A stretch of 9,857 nt of DNA, taken from NCBI GenBank assembly GCA_037968535.1, contig JBBKVT010000384.1, positions 1-9,857 of the forward strand, written 5' to 3'. This DNA comes from JAHEAO01 sp037968535. Lineage in GTDB: Bacteria > Pseudomonadota > Alphaproteobacteria > Rhodobacterales > Rhodobacteraceae. Under the pieces are notes generated by a model, which worked only from the letters and a program-made list of their open reading frames with translations, was not told the origin of the DNA and ran no database searches. Of the stretch, positions 1 through 5,683 are shown in pieces. Position 1 is the first letter of the stretch; each line of letters begins with the position of its first letter. A program made the position numbers and the translations under genes.

Positions 1-690
1 GACGCGTTTCTGAGCCAGATCAGCCACGAATTGCGCACACCGATGACCTCGATCCGTGCCTTTTCCGAAATTCTGATGGACCGCAGCGAGGTGCCGCCTG
101 AAGAACTGACGCGCTATTCTTCGATCATCCACGACGAAGCGATCCGGCTGACGCGGCTGCTGGATGATCTGCTGGACCTGAGCGTTCTCGAGAACGGCCA
201 GGTTTCGCTGAACTGGCAGAACGGCAATCTGCATGACGTGCTGGACCGCGCGATTTCTGCGACAAGATCAATGGCCGCGGACCGGGTTTTGGTTGTTCGG
301 CGCGATGACGCCGCCGAGATTGTTGCGCTGGTCACCGATACCGACCGGCTGCGGCAGGTGTTCATCAACCTGATCGCCAATGCGCGGAAATATTGCGACG
401 CCGCAAAACCGGAACTGCGGATCGAAGTGCGGCGGCGAGGTGCGACCGTGCAGGTCGATTTCATCGACAACGGCACCGGCATTCCGAAAAAAAGCCAGAA
501 CCTGATCTTCGAGAAATTCTCGCGTCTGAGCGATCAGTCTGCTGCGGGCGGCGCGGGTCTGGGACTTGCGATCAGTCGCGAGATCATGGTCAAGCTCGGG
601 GGGCATGTGGCTTATCTGCCAGGACAGGGTGGTGCGGCGTTCAGGGTGACGTTGCCTTTGTCGCAGCCCCAGGCGAAGGCCGCCGAATAG
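1..690 (+). CDS. Sensor histidine kinase, C-terminal part (5' end outside window)
   Basis: Autophosphorylating kinase half of a two-component sensor; 229 residues are visible and the reading frame is open to the left edge, so the sensor region is missing. The H-box (SHELRTPMTS) lies at the very start, with the phospho-accepting His at visible residue 9. The HisKA helices follow. The HATPase_c domain shows an N-box (FINLIANARKY, Asn about 127), a G1 box (DNGTGIP, about 156-162), an F-box (FEKFSRL) and a G2 box (GGAGLGLAI, about 183-191). All catalytic motifs are intact and the protein ends soon after the HATPase domain, so no receiver domain is fused at the C-terminus. The partner response regulator is not in the window. 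A first possible start codon at 31 is an artefact, because the H-box lies upstream of it. The signal sensed cannot be inferred. Confidence 0.95.
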   Translation, partial: DAFLSQISHELRTPMTSIRAFSEILMDRSEVPPEELTRYSSIIHDEAIRLTRLLDDLLDLSVLENGQVSLNWQNGNLHDVLDRAISATRSMAADRVLVVRRDDAAEIVALVTDTDRLRQVFINLIANARKYCDAAKPELRIEVRRRGATVQVDFIDNGTGIPKKSQNLIFEKFSRLSDQSAAGGAGLGLAISREIMVKLGGHVAYLPGQGGAAFRVTLPLSQPQAKAAE

Positions 691-720
691 GGCGGTTCGC
701 AACGCTTTGGTAACCCTTAT

Positions 721-755
721 GGCGCTAAGGTTCCGGTAACCGATCTGACAGCGCC
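721..755 (+). promoter_or_regulatory. Nested inverted repeat in the leader of the SpoA-family gene
   Basis: The arms GGCGCT (721-726) and AGCGCC (750-755) pair perfectly and enclose a smaller GGTT/AACC pair (729-732 with 738-741). The structure ends 6 bases before the ATG at 762, where a Shine-Dalgarno sequence would be expected but is poor. It may be a leader hairpin affecting translation, or the end signal of the upstream kinase gene. No T-run follows. This is inference from base pairing only. Confidence 0.3.
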
Positions 756-761
756 GGGTCC

Positions 762-1712
762 ATGAAAGACGATGCACTAATTTCAACGCTCCAACGCAAG
801 GCTGGGGCGGGTCGGCCACGGCCCGAACCAACGGCATCGTCGATCGAAGGTCTGTTTCGAAAGGCTGTCGCACAGGCGGCAGATGATCTGGATCAGCTTG
901 TCGCGACCCTCGAGCGGTTTGGTGAAAGCCAGGGCTCGCTTGCCGACCTCCTGAACGATTTGCCCGACACTACGCTTCTGATGACGCTGCAGGCGCCCGA
1001 TGGCAGACGCGGGCTGGCGATGGTCGACATCCAGCTTGTTACAGCGTTGGTCGAGCATCTGACGACCGCGCGGATCGTGCCGCAGGCAGCGACACCCCGC
1101 CGTCCGACCCGGACCGACGCCGTGATGGTCTCTGATTTCCTGGACCGGATGCTTTGCCATTTCGACCGGACCCATGGGCTTCTGGTGGACGCCCCGCCGG
1201 TGACCGGATTTCGGTTCGCCACCGTTCTGGCAGAACCCCGGATGATCCAGATGGCCCTGGCCGACACCGGATATCGAGCGTACCGCCTGCGGATCGACCT
1301 GGGCCGTGGCGCGCGTGCGGGCGAGGTCCTTTTGGCCTTCCCTCTGGAGTCAACTCAGTCTGGCCGCCAGCCGGGCACCGTCGATGCGGACTGGCAGGAT
1401 GCGCTGTCTGAAGCCGTCATGCGCGCCGAAGTGCCGGTGCGGGCGGTGCTTCACCGTGTCATGGTACCGCTAACCGATATCAGCGAATGGGCGGTCGACC
1501 ACCTTCTGGAATTGCCGTCCGACAGTTTGACCTTTGTCGAGTTGGAAGGCATGGACGGTCGTGTCGCCGCGACCGTCAAACTGGGCCAGATCGGCGGTAT
1601 GCGGGCAATCAGGATCGGGGCACCCGAGGCTCTTGCCAACCGGCGCTCGACGTCGCAGTTGGCGCGCAGTTCAGACAGTGAGCGGTTTACCGCGAAACCG
1701 GGTCGCCAATAG
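762..1712 (+). CDS. FliM/FliN-family protein with C-terminal SpoA domain
   Basis: A 316-residue protein resembling the flagellar switch protein FliM. The middle part (about 55-200; LLMTLQAPDGRRGLAMVDIQ, then PTRTDAVMVSDFLDRML) looks like the FliM CheC-like domain. Residues about 223-285 (VPVRAVLHRVMVPLTDISEW to GGMRAIRIG) match the SpoA (FliM/FliN C-terminal) fold. The FliM N-terminal CheY-P-binding motif of the EIDALL type is not visible; the protein starts MKDDALISTLQRKAG instead. It is shorter than typical FliM and no other flagellar or secretion gene lies in the window, so it may be a FliM paralogue rather than the main switch protein. The start is the first in-frame ATG; its Shine-Dalgarno is weak. 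The stop codon sits in the loop of a strong hairpin. An alternative is a type III secretion SctQ-like protein, which is less likely without such genes nearby. Confidence 0.8.
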   Translation: MKDDALISTLQRKAGAGRPRPEPTASSIEGLFRKAVAQAADDLDQLVATLERFGESQGSLADLLNDLPDTTLLMTLQAPDGRRGLAMVDIQLVTALVEHLTTARIVPQAATPRRPTRTDAVMVSDFLDRMLCHFDRTHGLLVDAPPVTGFRFATVLAEPRMIQMALADTGYRAYRLRIDLGRGARAGEVLLAFPLESTQSGRQPGTVDADWQDALSEAVMRAEVPVRAVLHRVMVPLTDISEWAVDHLLELPSDSLTFVELEGMDGRVAATVKLGQIGGMRAIRIGAPEALANRRSTSQLARSSDSERFTAKPGRQ

Positions 1713-1724
1713 CCGGTTTCGCGG
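1690..1724 (+). terminator. 12-bp hairpin overlapping the SpoA-gene stop codon
   Basis: Arms 1690-1701 (CCGCGAAACCGG) and 1713-1724 (CCGGTTTCGCGG) are perfect reverse complements with an 11-base loop holding the TAG stop. No T-run follows, so it is not a classical intrinsic terminator. It may stop transcription weakly, protect the mRNA 3' end, or be Rho-assisted. A competing 6-bp hairpin (1683-1688 with 1695-1700) uses the same central arm. Confidence 0.5.
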
Positions 1725-1779
1725 CCCGAACAGCAATTAACGCAAAATAATCGTAGCTATCCGTGTTTCAGGTCTTAAA

Positions 1780-1793
1780 TTGACCTGTGTCAA
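1780..1793 (+). promoter_or_regulatory. FNR/CRP-family binding site (FnrL/Dnr-like box)
   Basis: TTGAC-CTGT-GTCAA is a perfect palindrome with 5-base arms and a 4-base spacer. It matches the FNR-type consensus TTGAT-N4-ATCAA in layout and in 8 of 10 arm positions. Its centre is 60 bases before the dksA-like ATG. A weak -10-like hexamer (GACACT, 1815-1820) would put the box near -41, the class II activator position, but that hexamer is a poor match. Likely regulators are FnrL (oxygen) or a Dnr/NnrR-type (nitric oxide) protein. Confidence 0.65.
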
Positions 1794-1846
1794 GGAGTCG
1801 TCGCTGGAACAACCGACACTGGGCATCGCAGGATGGAGGAAGTGCA

Positions 1847-2182
1847 ATGAAAGCCCTGAAACAGCGACGTCAGACTCTGATGGCCCGAATGGAGTATCTG
1901 GATACCAGATTGCACGTCATCGACGACGAGCTTGACTCGCACAACTCGCCTGACTGGGAAGAACTGGCTGTCGAACGTGAGGCCGACGAAGTTCTGGAAG
2001 GGATGGGGATGTCCGGGCTCGAGGAAATGCGCGCTATCACCGCCGCGCTGGAACGGATGGACGCAGGCGAATATGGGACCTGCGTCAGTTGTGGTGAGAA
2101 GATCTCTGAAGAGCGGCTTGATGTCCTGCCCTACACGCCGTTCTGCCGCACCTGTGCGGCCGAGAAATCGAAGCCCAAATGA
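1847..2182 (+). CDS. DksA/TraR-family zinc-finger transcription regulator
   Basis: A 111-residue cytoplasmic protein of the DksA/TraR family. Members enter the RNA polymerase secondary channel and change promoter kinetics, often together with ppGpp. Residues 1-70 are charged and mostly helical, fitting a short coiled coil. The tip reads DWEELA (36-41), close to the DxxDxA motif of E. coli DksA but with Glu for the second Asp. The zinc finger is complete: Cys79-x2-Cys82 and Cys100-x2-Cys103. It is shorter than E. coli DksA (151 residues), in the range of the short alphaproteobacterial and TraR-like members. The ATG at 1847 has a strong GGAGG (1835-1839) 7 bases upstream. A further in-frame GTG at 1787 would begin inside the FNR-like box and is unlikely. 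It probably forms an operon with the small gene at 2232 (49-base gap). It may be under FNR-type control. Confidence 0.9.
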   Translation: MKALKQRRQTLMARMEYLDTRLHVIDDELDSHNSPDWEELAVEREADEVLEGMGMSGLEEMRAITAALERMDAGEYGTCVSCGEKISEERLDVLPYTPFCRTCAAEKSKPK

Positions 2183-2231
2183 GGCCGGGCGCGGGGATAG
2201 TTCGAACTTAGCCAAAACAGAGGAGGCTGCC

Positions 2232-2411
2232 ATGCCGACAAACAAGGAATTTGCAGAAATCGACATGATCATTGACCGCGTCCTGAATGACGATGACAAG
2301 GCCCACGAGCTGAAGCAGGCCCTGCACAAGGCTTCAGGAGACGGCATGAAAACCATCAAGGCAAACGACGAAGAAGAGTCCGAGGACCTGTGGGATGACG
2401 TTCCTGTCTGA
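2232..2411 (+). CDS. Small acidic protein, 59 residues, unknown function
   Basis: I do not recognise a named family. The 59-residue protein has an N-terminal half that looks helical (EFAEIDMIIDRVLND, then AHELKQALHKA) and a strongly acidic C-terminal tail (NDEEESEDLWDDVPV, about 45-59). There is no signal peptide or membrane segment. AGGAGG at 2221-2226, 5 bases before the ATG, is a near-ideal ribosome binding site and strongly supports translation. The gene follows the dksA-like gene by 49 bases with no promoter or terminator evident between them, so they are probably co-transcribed from the promoter with the FNR-like box. A role as a small partner or stress protein is only a guess from this context. 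Confidence 0.75.
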   Translation: MPTNKEFAEIDMIIDRVLNDDDKAHELKQALHKASGDGMKTIKANDEEESEDLWDDVPV

Positions 2412-2444
2412 GACTTGAAGCAGGCAACATCTGTTCGAAAACAC

Positions 2445-2460
2445 TCTGCCGATGGGCAGA
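2445..2460. terminator. Hairpin between convergent genes
   Basis: TCTGCC (2445-2450) and GGCAGA (2455-2460) form a perfect 6-bp stem with a GATG loop, 33 bases after the acidic-protein stop. The gap to the convergent acyl-CoA dehydrogenase gene is otherwise featureless. There is no T-run, so intrinsic termination is uncertain. Confidence 0.35.
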
Positions 2461-2520
2461 TTGCGGAAGAAGACGCGAACTTATTTGGTCGAGCGATTTC
2501 AAGGTGCTACGAGCCGAGGT

Positions 2521-3756
2521 TTAGACCTTTTTCTGAGTGTATCGGGCCAGTTCAACTCGCGCCACTTGGCGGCGATGCACTGCGTCCGGCCCATCGGCCA
2601 GCCGCAGTGTCCTTAGTGCGGTCCATTGATGCGCCAGCGGCGTGTCCTGGCTGATACCTTCCGCGCCGAACATCTGCACCGCCTGATCGGTGATCTTCAG
2701 TGCCACGGCTGGGGCAACCACCTTGATCTGGCTGATCCACGGGGCGGCGGCGCGGTCGTCGCCCTGGTCCATCATCCAGGCCGCCTTCAGGCACAACAGA
2801 CGGGCCTGTTCGATCTCCATCCTCGCTTCGGCAATGTGGTCGTAATTCGCGCCGAGCTGGGCCAAAGGCTTGCCGAACGCCTCGCGGGCCAGCGAACGGC
2901 GGCACATCAATTCCAGCGCCTTTTCAGCCTGTCCGATGGCGCGCATGCAGTGATGGATGCGACCCGGCCCAAGACGGCCCTGCGCAATCTCGAAGCCACG
3001 ACCTTCGCCCAGCAACATGTTCACCGTCGGCACACGGACATCGGTGAAGCGGATGTGGTAATGCCCATGCGGCGCGTCATCATGGCCATAGACGGTCATT
3101 GGGCGCAGCTTTTCGATGCCGAGGCTATGCGGATCGACGACGATCATCGAGTGACGCTCATGTTTGGGGCCGTATTGGGCAGTGCGCACCATCACGATAT
3201 AGACCGCGCAACGCGGATCGCCGGCGCCGGTTGCCCACCATTTCTCGCCGTTGAGCACGTAGTCGTCGCCGTCGCGCTTGCACGAAAGTGCGATGTTCGT
3301 GGCGTCGGATGATGCAACCTGCGGTTCGGTCATCAGATAGGCGGATCGAATTTCCCCGGACATCAGCGGCTTCAACCAGCGTTCCTTCATTTCCGCGCTG
3401 CCGTATCGCTGGAACACCTGCATATTGCCGGTATCGGGCGCGTTGCAGTTGAAGACCTCTGGCGCAAGGTGGGATTTACCCATCTCTTCTGCCAGATAGG
3501 CGTATTCAACAGTGGACAGGCCCGCACCCGCCTTGCGTTCGGTCATCCAGAAATTCCACAGCCCGCGGTCGCGCGCGCTGGCCTTCAGCCCTTCCACGAT
3601 CTCGGTTTGGCGGGGGGTGAACTGCCAACGGTCGCCACGATCCACTTCGGCGAGGAATTCGGCGTCGAGGGGTGCGATCTCGTCTGTGATCATTTCAGTC
3701 ACGGCCCGGTGGATCGGGCGCAGTCGGGCAGTCATGCCAAGCGCCATGTCGGTCAT
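2521..3756 (-). CDS. Acyl-CoA dehydrogenase, ACAD10/ACAD11-like
   Basis: A 411-residue FAD-dependent acyl-CoA dehydrogenase, complete in length for the family. The N-terminal helical domain is followed by the flavin/substrate signature (YLMTEPQVASSDATNI, about 139-154) and the NGEKWWATGAGDP strand region. The C-terminal helical domain holds FGKPLAQLGANYDHIAEARM. The end (GAEGISQDTPLAHQW, then RTLRLADGPDAVHRRQVARV) is typical of the ACAD10/11-type subfamily. At the place of the MCAD catalytic Glu I read Asp (about residue 388, in ADGPD). The start has GGAGG on the minus strand (complement of 3765-3769), 8 bases upstream. It is divergent from an APH-type kinase gene across 95 bases, which matches the two halves of human ACAD11. 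The likely job is 4-hydroxyacyl-CoA (phospho-intermediate) dehydration rather than plain fatty acid oxidation. The pairing and homology are clear; the substrate is inferred. Confidence 0.93.
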   Translation of the reverse strand: MTDMALGMTARLRPIHRAVTEMITDEIAPLDAEFLAEVDRGDRWQFTPRQTEIVEGLKASARDRGLWNFWMTERKAGAGLSTVEYAYLAEEMGKSHLAPEVFNCNAPDTGNMQVFQRYGSAEMKERWLKPLMSGEIRSAYLMTEPQVASSDATNIALSCKRDGDDYVLNGEKWWATGAGDPRCAVYIVMVRTAQYGPKHERHSMIVVDPHSLGIEKLRPMTVYGHDDAPHGHYHIRFTDVRVPTVNMLLGEGRGFEIAQGRLGPGRIHHCMRAIGQAEKALELMCRRSLAREAFGKPLAQLGANYDHIAEARMEIEQARLLCLKAAWMMDQGDDRAAAPWISQIKVVAPAVALKITDQAVQMFGAEGISQDTPLAHQWTALRTLRLADGPDAVHRRQVARVELARYTQKKV

Positions 3757-3788
3757 TCAGGTTTCCTCCGATTCACGACAGCGAACCA

Positions 3789-3831
3789 GCCGGGGCGGGG
3801 CATGTCAATCGGGCGTTGCGTCAGCCCCGGC
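3789..3831. promoter_or_regulatory. GC-rich inverted repeat in the divergent promoter region
   Basis: GCCGGGGC (3789-3796) and GCCCCGGC (3824-3831) are perfect 8-base inverted arms separated by 27 bases. They lie between the divergent dehydrogenase and kinase genes. It may be a split operator or simply GC-rich leader sequence. Confidence 0.25.
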
Positions 3832-3833
3832 CG

Positions 3834-3854
3834 CATGGTCAGAATTGGACCATG
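3834..3854. promoter_or_regulatory. Palindrome covering the kinase start codon (operator candidate)
   Basis: CATGGTC (3834-3840) and GACCATG (3848-3854) are perfect 7-base arms around a 7-base spacer. The right arm includes the ATG of the kinase gene. The TGGT...ACCA halves recall GntR/TetR-type operators. In RNA it would form a hairpin hiding the start codon. It could control the kinase alone or both divergent genes. Confidence 0.45.
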
Positions 3855-4907
3855 ATCGAAGGGCTCGAGATTTCCGAGGACCGGCTTGGCGCTTGGCTGG
3901 AACGCCATGTGACCGGCTTTTCCGCAATACACGGGGTTCGCAAGTTTGCGACCGGCCAATCCAACCCGACCTATCTGATCGAGGCGGCAAGCGGACGCTA
4001 CGTCCTGCGCGCCAAGCCGCCGGGTCAATTGCTGAAATCGGCGCATCAGGTGGATCGAGAATACCGGATGATGACTGCCCTGGCCGACAGCCCTGTTCCC
4101 GTGCCGCGTACATTCTGTCTGGCTGAAGCTGCTGACAGCCCGTTCGGACGCGCGTTCTTCGTGATGGCGCATCTGGAGGGCCGGATATTCTGGGACCCCG
4201 CGCTTGCTGATCTTGGAAAGGCGGCGCGCGGACCGATCTACGACGCGATGAATGCGACTTTGGCGGCTTTGCACGAAGTGCGCCCCGACACGGTCGGACT
4301 TGGCGATTTCGGCAGGCCCGGCAACTATTTCGCGCGCCAGGCCGAACGGTGGAGCGGGCAGTACCGCGCGTCGGTACGCACTCCGCTGCCAGACCTTGAG
4401 CGGGTGATGGACTGGCTGGCGGACAACCTGCCCGATGAGGACGGACAAGAGGCGCTGGTGCATGGCGATTTTAGGCTGGACAACATGATCTTCGACCCGC
4501 AAGTGCCGCGCGTCATTGGACTTTTGGATTGGGAATTGTCCACATTGGGTCATCCGCTGGCCGATCTGGCCTATCAGTGCGCGCAATGGCGGTTGCCACA
4601 TGACGGCGGTATGCGTGGGTTGGGTGGACTTGATCGTCGGGCGCTGGGTCTGCCGAGCGAGGCTGACTATGTCGCCGCCTATCTGGCGCGGCGCGGGTTG
4701 GGCCCGATCCGTGACTGGCCGTTTTATCTGGCGTTCTCGCTGTTCCGGATTGCGGCGATCTTGCAAGGCGTGGTGCGGCGGGCCGAGGACGGCACGGCGT
4801 CGAATCCGGAATCCGCGCTGAATTACGCGGGCTCGATCCCGGTCCTGGCAAAAATGGCCGTCGAGATAATCGATTGTGCCCCGGCACCGCGTGGAGCCCG
4901 GCATTAA
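3852..4907 (+). CDS. APH-fold phosphotransferase, ACAD10/11 kinase-domain type (LvaA-like)
   Basis: A 351-residue kinase of the aminoglycoside-phosphotransferase/choline-kinase fold. The nucleotide-binding N-lobe includes GQSNPTYLI and the RYVLRAKPPG strand with a likely ATP-contacting Lys, then HQVDREYRMM. The catalytic loop is HGDFRLDN (204-211, Asp206 and Asn211), and the metal-binding motif is LLDWELSTLGHPLADLAY (Asp226). This form of the motifs is typical of the kinase domain of ACAD10/ACAD11 and bacterial LvaA. Those proteins phosphorylate the 4-hydroxyl of hydroxyacyl-CoA, so antibiotic resistance is not implied. The ATG at 3852 was chosen over an upstream in-frame TTG at 3816. The Shine-Dalgarno is weak and the ATG lies within a palindrome. 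The neighbouring acyl-CoA dehydrogenase is divergent. A small LvaB-like helper subunit is not visible in the window. Confidence 0.88.
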   Translation: MIEGLEISEDRLGAWLERHVTGFSAIHGVRKFATGQSNPTYLIEAASGRYVLRAKPPGQLLKSAHQVDREYRMMTALADSPVPVPRTFCLAEAADSPFGRAFFVMAHLEGRIFWDPALADLGKAARGPIYDAMNATLAALHEVRPDTVGLGDFGRPGNYFARQAERWSGQYRASVRTPLPDLERVMDWLADNLPDEDGQEALVHGDFRLDNMIFDPQVPRVIGLLDWELSTLGHPLADLAYQCAQWRLPHDGGMRGLGGLDRRALGLPSEADYVAAYLARRGLGPIRDWPFYLAFSLFRIAAILQGVVRRAEDGTASNPESALNYAGSIPVLAKMAVEIIDCAPAPRGARH

Positions 4908-4927
4908 GGCTGAGCGGGGGGTCAGCC
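4908..4927. terminator. Hairpin between convergent genes
   Basis: GGCTGA (4908-4913) and TCAGCC (4922-4927) form a perfect 6-bp stem with an 8-base G-rich loop. It fills the 14-base gap between the kinase stop and the stop of the minus-strand membrane protein, whose TGA lies in the right arm. It is well placed to serve both genes but has no clear T-tract on the plus strand and only TTAAT on the minus strand. Confidence 0.4.
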
Positions 4928-5137
4928 GAGCAGGATCCCGATCACGACCATCATCAGCCCGATGGCAGAGACCGCGAGCGCCGCCATGTTCCAAGCCACC
5001 AGCCTTTGCAAGCGCGCCGTCATGGTCGCGTCATCCAGCTTTTCGCGCCGTGCGCGCGCTGCGGACATGACACACCAGATCAGCCCAGCGACGCCGATCA
5101 GCGAAATGACCGCTCCGATCCAGATCAAGAGTTCCAT
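4922..5137 (-). CDS. Small two-helix membrane protein, unknown function
   Basis: The 71-residue protein has two clear hydrophobic segments. One is at about residues 3-25 (LLIWIGAVISLIGVAGLIWC) and the other at about 48-70 (ending LMMVVIGILLG). They flank a basic loop (ARARREKLDDATMTARLQR), so an inner-membrane hairpin is likely. The frame runs open upstream, but the ATG at 5137 is the right start: it has a GAGGAAG ribosome site just upstream and the protein begins directly with a membrane helix. I do not recognise a named family. It is divergent from gapR across 129 bases and convergent with the kinase gene. Confidence 0.75.
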   Translation of the reverse strand: MELLIWIGAVISLIGVAGLIWCVMSAARARREKLDDATMTARLQRLVAWNMAALAVSAIGLMMVVIGILLG

Positions 5138-5180
5138 GAGCGCTTCCTCTTTGTGGTACGGCGGATCAGCGCCTAGCATC

Positions 5181-5229
5181 CGGGGCAGGGTCCGGCAAGT
5201 CGGATCGGCTTGCTTCGGGCGGGGCAGGG
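5181..5229. repeat. 10-bp direct repeat in the gapR upstream region
   Basis: CGGGGCAGGG occurs at 5181-5190 and again at 5220-5229, 39 bases apart. Both copies lie in the intergenic region between the small membrane protein and gapR. The outer CCTAGC (5172-5177) and GCTAGG (5231-5236) form an inverted pair around them. It may be a regulatory region for gapR; no clear promoter hexamers are visible. Confidence 0.3.
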
Positions 5230-5266
5230 CGCTAGGGAACGGCCAAACATCCGAATGAGGCAGCAC

Positions 5267-5524
5267 ATGGACGATTCCGTTACCGACACCACCTACCGCG
5301 TCACCGCCGACGAACTGCGGTCTTTCATCGAGCGGTTCGAGCGTCTCGACGCCGAGAAGAAGGACATCGCCGACCAGCAGAAAGAGGTGATGGCCGAGGC
5401 CAAGGGGCGTGGTTACGACACCAAGGTGATCCGTAAGGTCATCACGATGCGGCGCCGTGACAAGGACGATCTGGCCGAGGAAGAAGCCGTGCTCGAGATG
5501 TACAAGCAAGCGTTGGGGATGTAG
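5267..5524 (+). CDS. gapR: GapR nucleoid-associated protein (DUF2312)
   Basis: An 85-residue protein of the DUF2312 family, of which Caulobacter GapR (89 residues) is the studied member. GapR binds overtwisted, AT-rich DNA ahead of replication and transcription and stimulates type II topoisomerases. The family hallmarks are present: RSFIERFERLDAEKKDIAD (long helix, about 18-36), EAKGRGYDTKVIRKVI (about 45-60), the basic MRRRDKDD, and the C-terminus EMYKQALGM. The ATG at 5267 was chosen because GAGG lies 6 bases upstream and the conserved region starts about 10 residues later; the open frame upstream shows no similarity. It is normally a single-copy chromosomal gene in alphaproteobacteria and stands alone here. 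Confidence 0.93.
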   Translation: MDDSVTDTTYRVTADELRSFIERFERLDAEKKDIADQQKEVMAEAKGRGYDTKVIRKVITMRRRDKDDLAEEEAVLEMYKQALGM

Positions 5525-5525
5525 C

Positions 5526-5536
5526 GCCCTTCGGGC
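5526..5536 (+). terminator. Short GC hairpin after gapR (weak)
   Basis: GCCC-TTC-GGGC begins 2 bases after the gapR stop codon. The stem is only 4 bp, with a TTC loop (or TTCG if re-paired) and no T-run, so this is a tentative end signal. Between it and the hairpin at 5641 nothing gene-like is seen. Confidence 0.25.
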
Positions 5537-5640
5537 ACCGGCGCCAGCTCGTTACTTTGACTTCGGTGTGCGGGGATCAACGCCGCGGCGTCTTTAGATT
5601 GGTGGTAACCGTTTCGGTGCGGTCAGTCGTCTTGACGAAA

Positions 5641-5668
5641 GCGAAACCCTCGATACTGCAGGTTTTGC
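5641..5668 (-). terminator. Terminator candidate for the sulfotransferase-like gene
   Basis: GCGAAACC (5641-5648) and GGTTTTGC (5661-5668) form an 8-bp stem with one G-T pair and a 12-base loop. It starts 15 bases past the minus-strand stop codon. On the minus strand it is followed by TTTCGTC, a short T-rich stretch, so it fits that gene best. Confidence 0.45.
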
Positions 5669-5683
5669 TTCGCGGGCGACGAT

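Noticed and set aside
2626..3312. 228-codon plus-strand frame inside the acyl-CoA dehydrogenase gene
   Set aside because: It lies opposite a well-supported dehydrogenase and has no recognisable motif or ribosome site.
3852..4907. Aminoglycoside resistance enzyme
   Set aside because: The motifs (LLDWELSTLGHPLADLAY) and the neighbouring acyl-CoA dehydrogenase point to the ACAD10/11 kinase type, not to antibiotic phosphotransferases.
3753..4994. 413-codon open frame on the minus strand opposite the kinase gene
   Set aside because: It is the shadow of a GC-rich gene: the composition is rich in Arg, His, Gln and Pro, there is no family motif, and the plus-strand kinase has all catalytic motifs.
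5138..5509. Long upstream extension of the small membrane protein, running over gapR on the opposite strand
   Set aside because: The extension is antisense to gapR, while the internal ATG at 5137 has a good ribosome site and starts a membrane helix.
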